Translations under genes and position numbers: made by a program | Part shown: positions 5,407 to 7,084 of the stretch, one piece after another | How the letters are laid out: each line of letters begins with the position of its first letter | Numbering within the stretch: position 1 is the stretch's first letter | The notes under the pieces: generated by a model | Seen by the model: the letters and a program-made list of their open reading frames with translations, nothing else | Told to the model about the DNA's origin: nothing | Databases searched by the model: none | Assembly: GCA_937877165.1 (NCBI GenBank) | Contig: CALEFO010000085.1 | Coordinates: 1 to 7,084 of the forward strand | DNA from: an uncultured Lachnospiraceae bacterium | GTDB taxonomy: Bacteria; Bacillota; Clostridia; Lachnospirales; Lachnospiraceae | Direction: 5' to 3' | DNA length: 7,084 bases

Positions 5407-5958
5407 TTACTGCACCTTCCGGATGAACAAATGGCGCTGTGAGCGGTAATCCTTCTCTCTTACAATCTGGAGGCCGCTCTCCTCCAGGAAGGAGAAATCC
5501 GTATCCAGGGCGGTCTCTGCAATAATCAGCGTCTCCTTGGTCACATACGGAAGTGTGGCAAGCTCTAAAAGGGCGCGCCTGCAGGTATCCGCCTGATACG
5601 GCGGATCCAGATAAATGATGTCCGCCTGCTTCTCATGAATGTGATGCAGTGCATTCAGCACATCCATCTTCAGAAGGATGCCGGTTTCCTCGAAATGCGT
5701 CTTGTGAAGATTCGCCTGGATGCACTTTGCTGCGTCCCGTCCGTTTTCCACCAGATACGCCTTCTTCGCACCGCGGGAAAGCGCCTCAATGCCGATGGCT
5801 CCGCTCCCCGCGCACAGATCCAGAAAAACACAGCCAGGAACATCAAACTGGATGATGTTGAACAGGGTCTCCTTGATGATGTCCTGCGTGGGTCTTGTAT
5901 CGGTTCCCTCCGGCGCCGCAAGCGGCATGCTCCGCGCCGTTCCTGCAATTACTCTCAT
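5407..5958 (-). CDS. rsmD: 16S rRNA (guanine966-N2)-methyltransferase RsmD
   Basis: RsmD methylates N2 of G966 in 16S rRNA, in the 30S head, using S-adenosylmethionine. The 183-residue length is typical. It starts MRVIAGTARSMPLAAPEG, followed by TRPTQDIIKETLFNII (21-36), the characteristic N-terminal motif. The SAM-binding motif is FLDLCAGSGAIGIEALSRGA (45-64), and the catalytic N6/N2-methyltransferase motif DPPY is at 118-121. VEN (70-72) is the usual acidic site after the second strand. AAGGAA (5966-5971) lies seven bases before the ATG. It starts 32 bases after the topoisomerase stop and is followed by coaD, as in many bacteria, so all three are probably one transcript. Confidence 0.95.
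   Translation of the reverse strand: MRVIAGTARSMPLAAPEGTDTRPTQDIIKETLFNIIQFDVPGCVFLDLCAGSGAIGIEALSRGAKKAYLVENGRDAAKCIQANLHKTHFEETGILLKMDVLNALHHIHEKQADIIYLDPPYQADTCRRALLELATLPYVTKETLIIAETALDTDFSFLEESGLQIVREKDYRSQRHLFIRKVQ
5413..5418 (-). promoter_or_regulatory. Shine-Dalgarno for an upstream in-frame coaD start
   Basis: AAGGTG on the minus strand lies nine bases before the in-frame ATG at 5403, three bases past the rsmD stop. It is stronger than the site before the family-standard coaD start at 5352. If used, CoaD would begin MQQAESPSRILPQRGII followed by the normal sequence. Confidence 0.4.
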
Positions 5959-5990
5959 AATGACATTCCTTTCTTTGACTCTCGAATGTA

Positions 5991-7084
5991 CTATTTTTTG
6001 GTTCCTTTTCCTCCCCGGCCCGTGGACTTCAGATGATTCAGGTCCACCTCGCGGTCATACCAGGAGACCACATTCGGCACATTCGGGTTCAGAATCCAGG
6101 CATCCTCCACAGCATCCTTTGCGGAAAGCTTGATGCCCCGGACGCCTCGTGCTGTTTTTTTCTGCTCCGGAATCTCTTCCAGCCCGTATTTCAGGAAGAA
6201 GCCCTCCTTTGTCCGCAGCACAATGTTCAGCTGATCCGTGATGGCCCCTGCCATGACAAGCCGGTCATCATCGTCCAGCTTCGTTGCCTGAATGGTCAGA
6301 CGCGTCACATCGAACTCCCCGCCGCTTACGATCTTGACATAGCCTTGTTCTGTCACAAAAACCAGGCGGTACAGGTTCAGCTCGCTCTGGTTCGTGATGT
6401 AAACTACGTTTTCCTTCGCGGAATCAAACTTGCAGACATTGTCGATGGGGCGTCCCTTTTCCTTGAGCTTTGCCATCGGAAGGTCGCTTACCTTGACGGT
6501 ATGCATCATCCCGGTATCCGTGAAGACGCAGACCCTTCCAAGATTTGAACAGATAAAATGCACACGAAACTCCGTGTCCACCGTCTCCTTATTGCGCTCA
6601 TAAGTGGCAAGATCCATGGTCTTGGCATAGCCGAAGCGGTCCATGACGAACATGACCTTCGTTTCTTCCTCTTCCGGCTTTACGTAAACCATCTCCTCGC
6701 CCTGCGTAATTTCAGTTCTGCGCGGGGAAGCAAACTCTTTTTTGAAGCGCGCAAGCTCTTCCCGGATGACCCTTGTCATTGAGCTTTTCTGCTCCAGAAT
6801 GTCCTCATAGCGGTAAATGTTGGCGACGGTCTCCTCATGCTCCTTCAAAAGAGCATTGATTTCCAAACCGACGAGCTTGCGCAGGCGCAGCTCAAGAATC
6901 GCATCCGCCTGCCTCGGTGTAAAGGCAAGCTGTGCCGCCATCACCGCGGATTCCCTTGTCTTGAAGCGGATGCCGTCCGTCACGCCCTCCACAAGGCACT
7001 TCTTCGCCTGCTGGGTGGAGTCTGATCCGCGGATAATCTCGATGATGAGGTCAATGACATTGCAGGCCTTGATAAGGCCCTCCT
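5991..7084 (-). CDS. parC: Type IIA topoisomerase subunit A (ParC/GyrA-like), C-terminal part
   Basis: The frame is open to the right edge; 363 residues are visible and the catalytic tyrosine region is missing. The first residues (EGLIKACNVIDLIIEIIRGS) and LAFTPRQADAILELRLRKL are the coiled-coil and dimer-gate region of GyrA/ParC. RRTEI then marks the end of the breakage-reunion domain. The rest is a beta-pinwheel with repeated blades (FVMDRFGYAKTMD, VCVFTDTGMMHTVKVSDLP, FVTEQGYVKIVSG, LRTKEGFFLKYGLEEI and RGVRGIKL). The canonical GyrA box (QRRGGKG) is absent; the nearest match is KEKGRPI, with GRGGKG only at the extreme C-terminus. This favours a ParC-type, decatenating subunit over a gyrase that wraps DNA, but the call between them is inferred. 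The enzyme would work with a GyrB/ParE partner encoded outside the window, possibly just upstream. rsmD follows after 32 bases. Confidence 0.85.
   Translation of the reverse strand, partial: EGLIKACNVIDLIIEIIRGSDSTQQAKKCLVEGVTDGIRFKTRESAVMAAQLAFTPRQADAILELRLRKLVGLEINALLKEHEETVANIYRYEDILEQKSSMTRVIREELARFKKEFASPRRTEITQGEEMVYVKPEEEETKVMFVMDRFGYAKTMDLATYERNKETVDTEFRVHFICSNLGRVCVFTDTGMMHTVKVSDLPMAKLKEKGRPIDNVCKFDSAKENVVYITNQSELNLYRLVFVTEQGYVKIVSGGEFDVTRLTIQATKLDDDDRLVMAGAITDQLNIVLRTKEGFFLKYGLEEIPEQKKTARGVRGIKLSAKDAVEDAWILNPNVPNVVSWYDREVDLNHLKSTGRGGKGTKK

Noticed and set aside
6033..6548. Plus-strand open frame opposite the topoisomerase gene
   Set aside because: Shadow of a strongly conserved gene, without a ribosome site or domain.

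Overview
The window looks like chromosomal DNA of a moderately GC-rich Firmicute of class Clostridia, most likely a Lachnospiraceae relative. The reasons are a RecU-type Holliday junction resolvase (a Firmicutes family), an Ech-type energy-converting [NiFe] hydrogenase, the rsmD-coaD pair followed by a Clostridia-type coiled-coil protein, and strong Shine-Dalgarno sequences throughout. These are assignments from protein motifs read by eye; no database search was possible.

Layout: two plus-strand genes enter from the left. They are the C-terminal part of a NuoL/EchA-like proton-channel subunit (1-474) and a complete NuoH/EchB-like membrane subunit (474-1355), coupled by a TAATG stop/start overlap. 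Everything else is on the minus strand and converges on them. In the direction of transcription (right to left) the order is: the C-terminal half of a type IIA topoisomerase A subunit (ParC/GyrA-like, entering at 7084), rsmD, coaD, a DivIVA/SepIVA-like coiled-coil protein ending in a clear intrinsic terminator (3831-3875), a two-TM membrane protein of unknown function, an S4-domain RluA-family pseudouridine synthase, and recU. The terminator splits the minus strand into two probable transcription units: topoisomerase-rsmD-coaD-coiled coil, and TM protein-rluA-recU.

Functionally the right-hand unit is housekeeping: DNA topology, 16S rRNA m2G966 methylation, the penultimate step of CoA synthesis, and a probable envelope or division-site scaffold. 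The middle unit joins RNA pseudouridylation with recombination. The left-hand genes belong to a membrane hydrogenase/ion pump that couples ferredoxin-driven H2 chemistry to an ion gradient. No mobile element, CRISPR array, tRNA or rRNA was seen.

The points most worth a second look are: the Ech operon stopping after the B subunit, with a Shine-Dalgarno-led ATG left exactly where the next gene should begin; the coiled-coil protein beside coaD, whose N-terminus resembles mycobacterial SepIVA; a long hairpin in front of the two-TM gene, fully paired only on the minus-strand RNA; and conflicting start signals for coaD.
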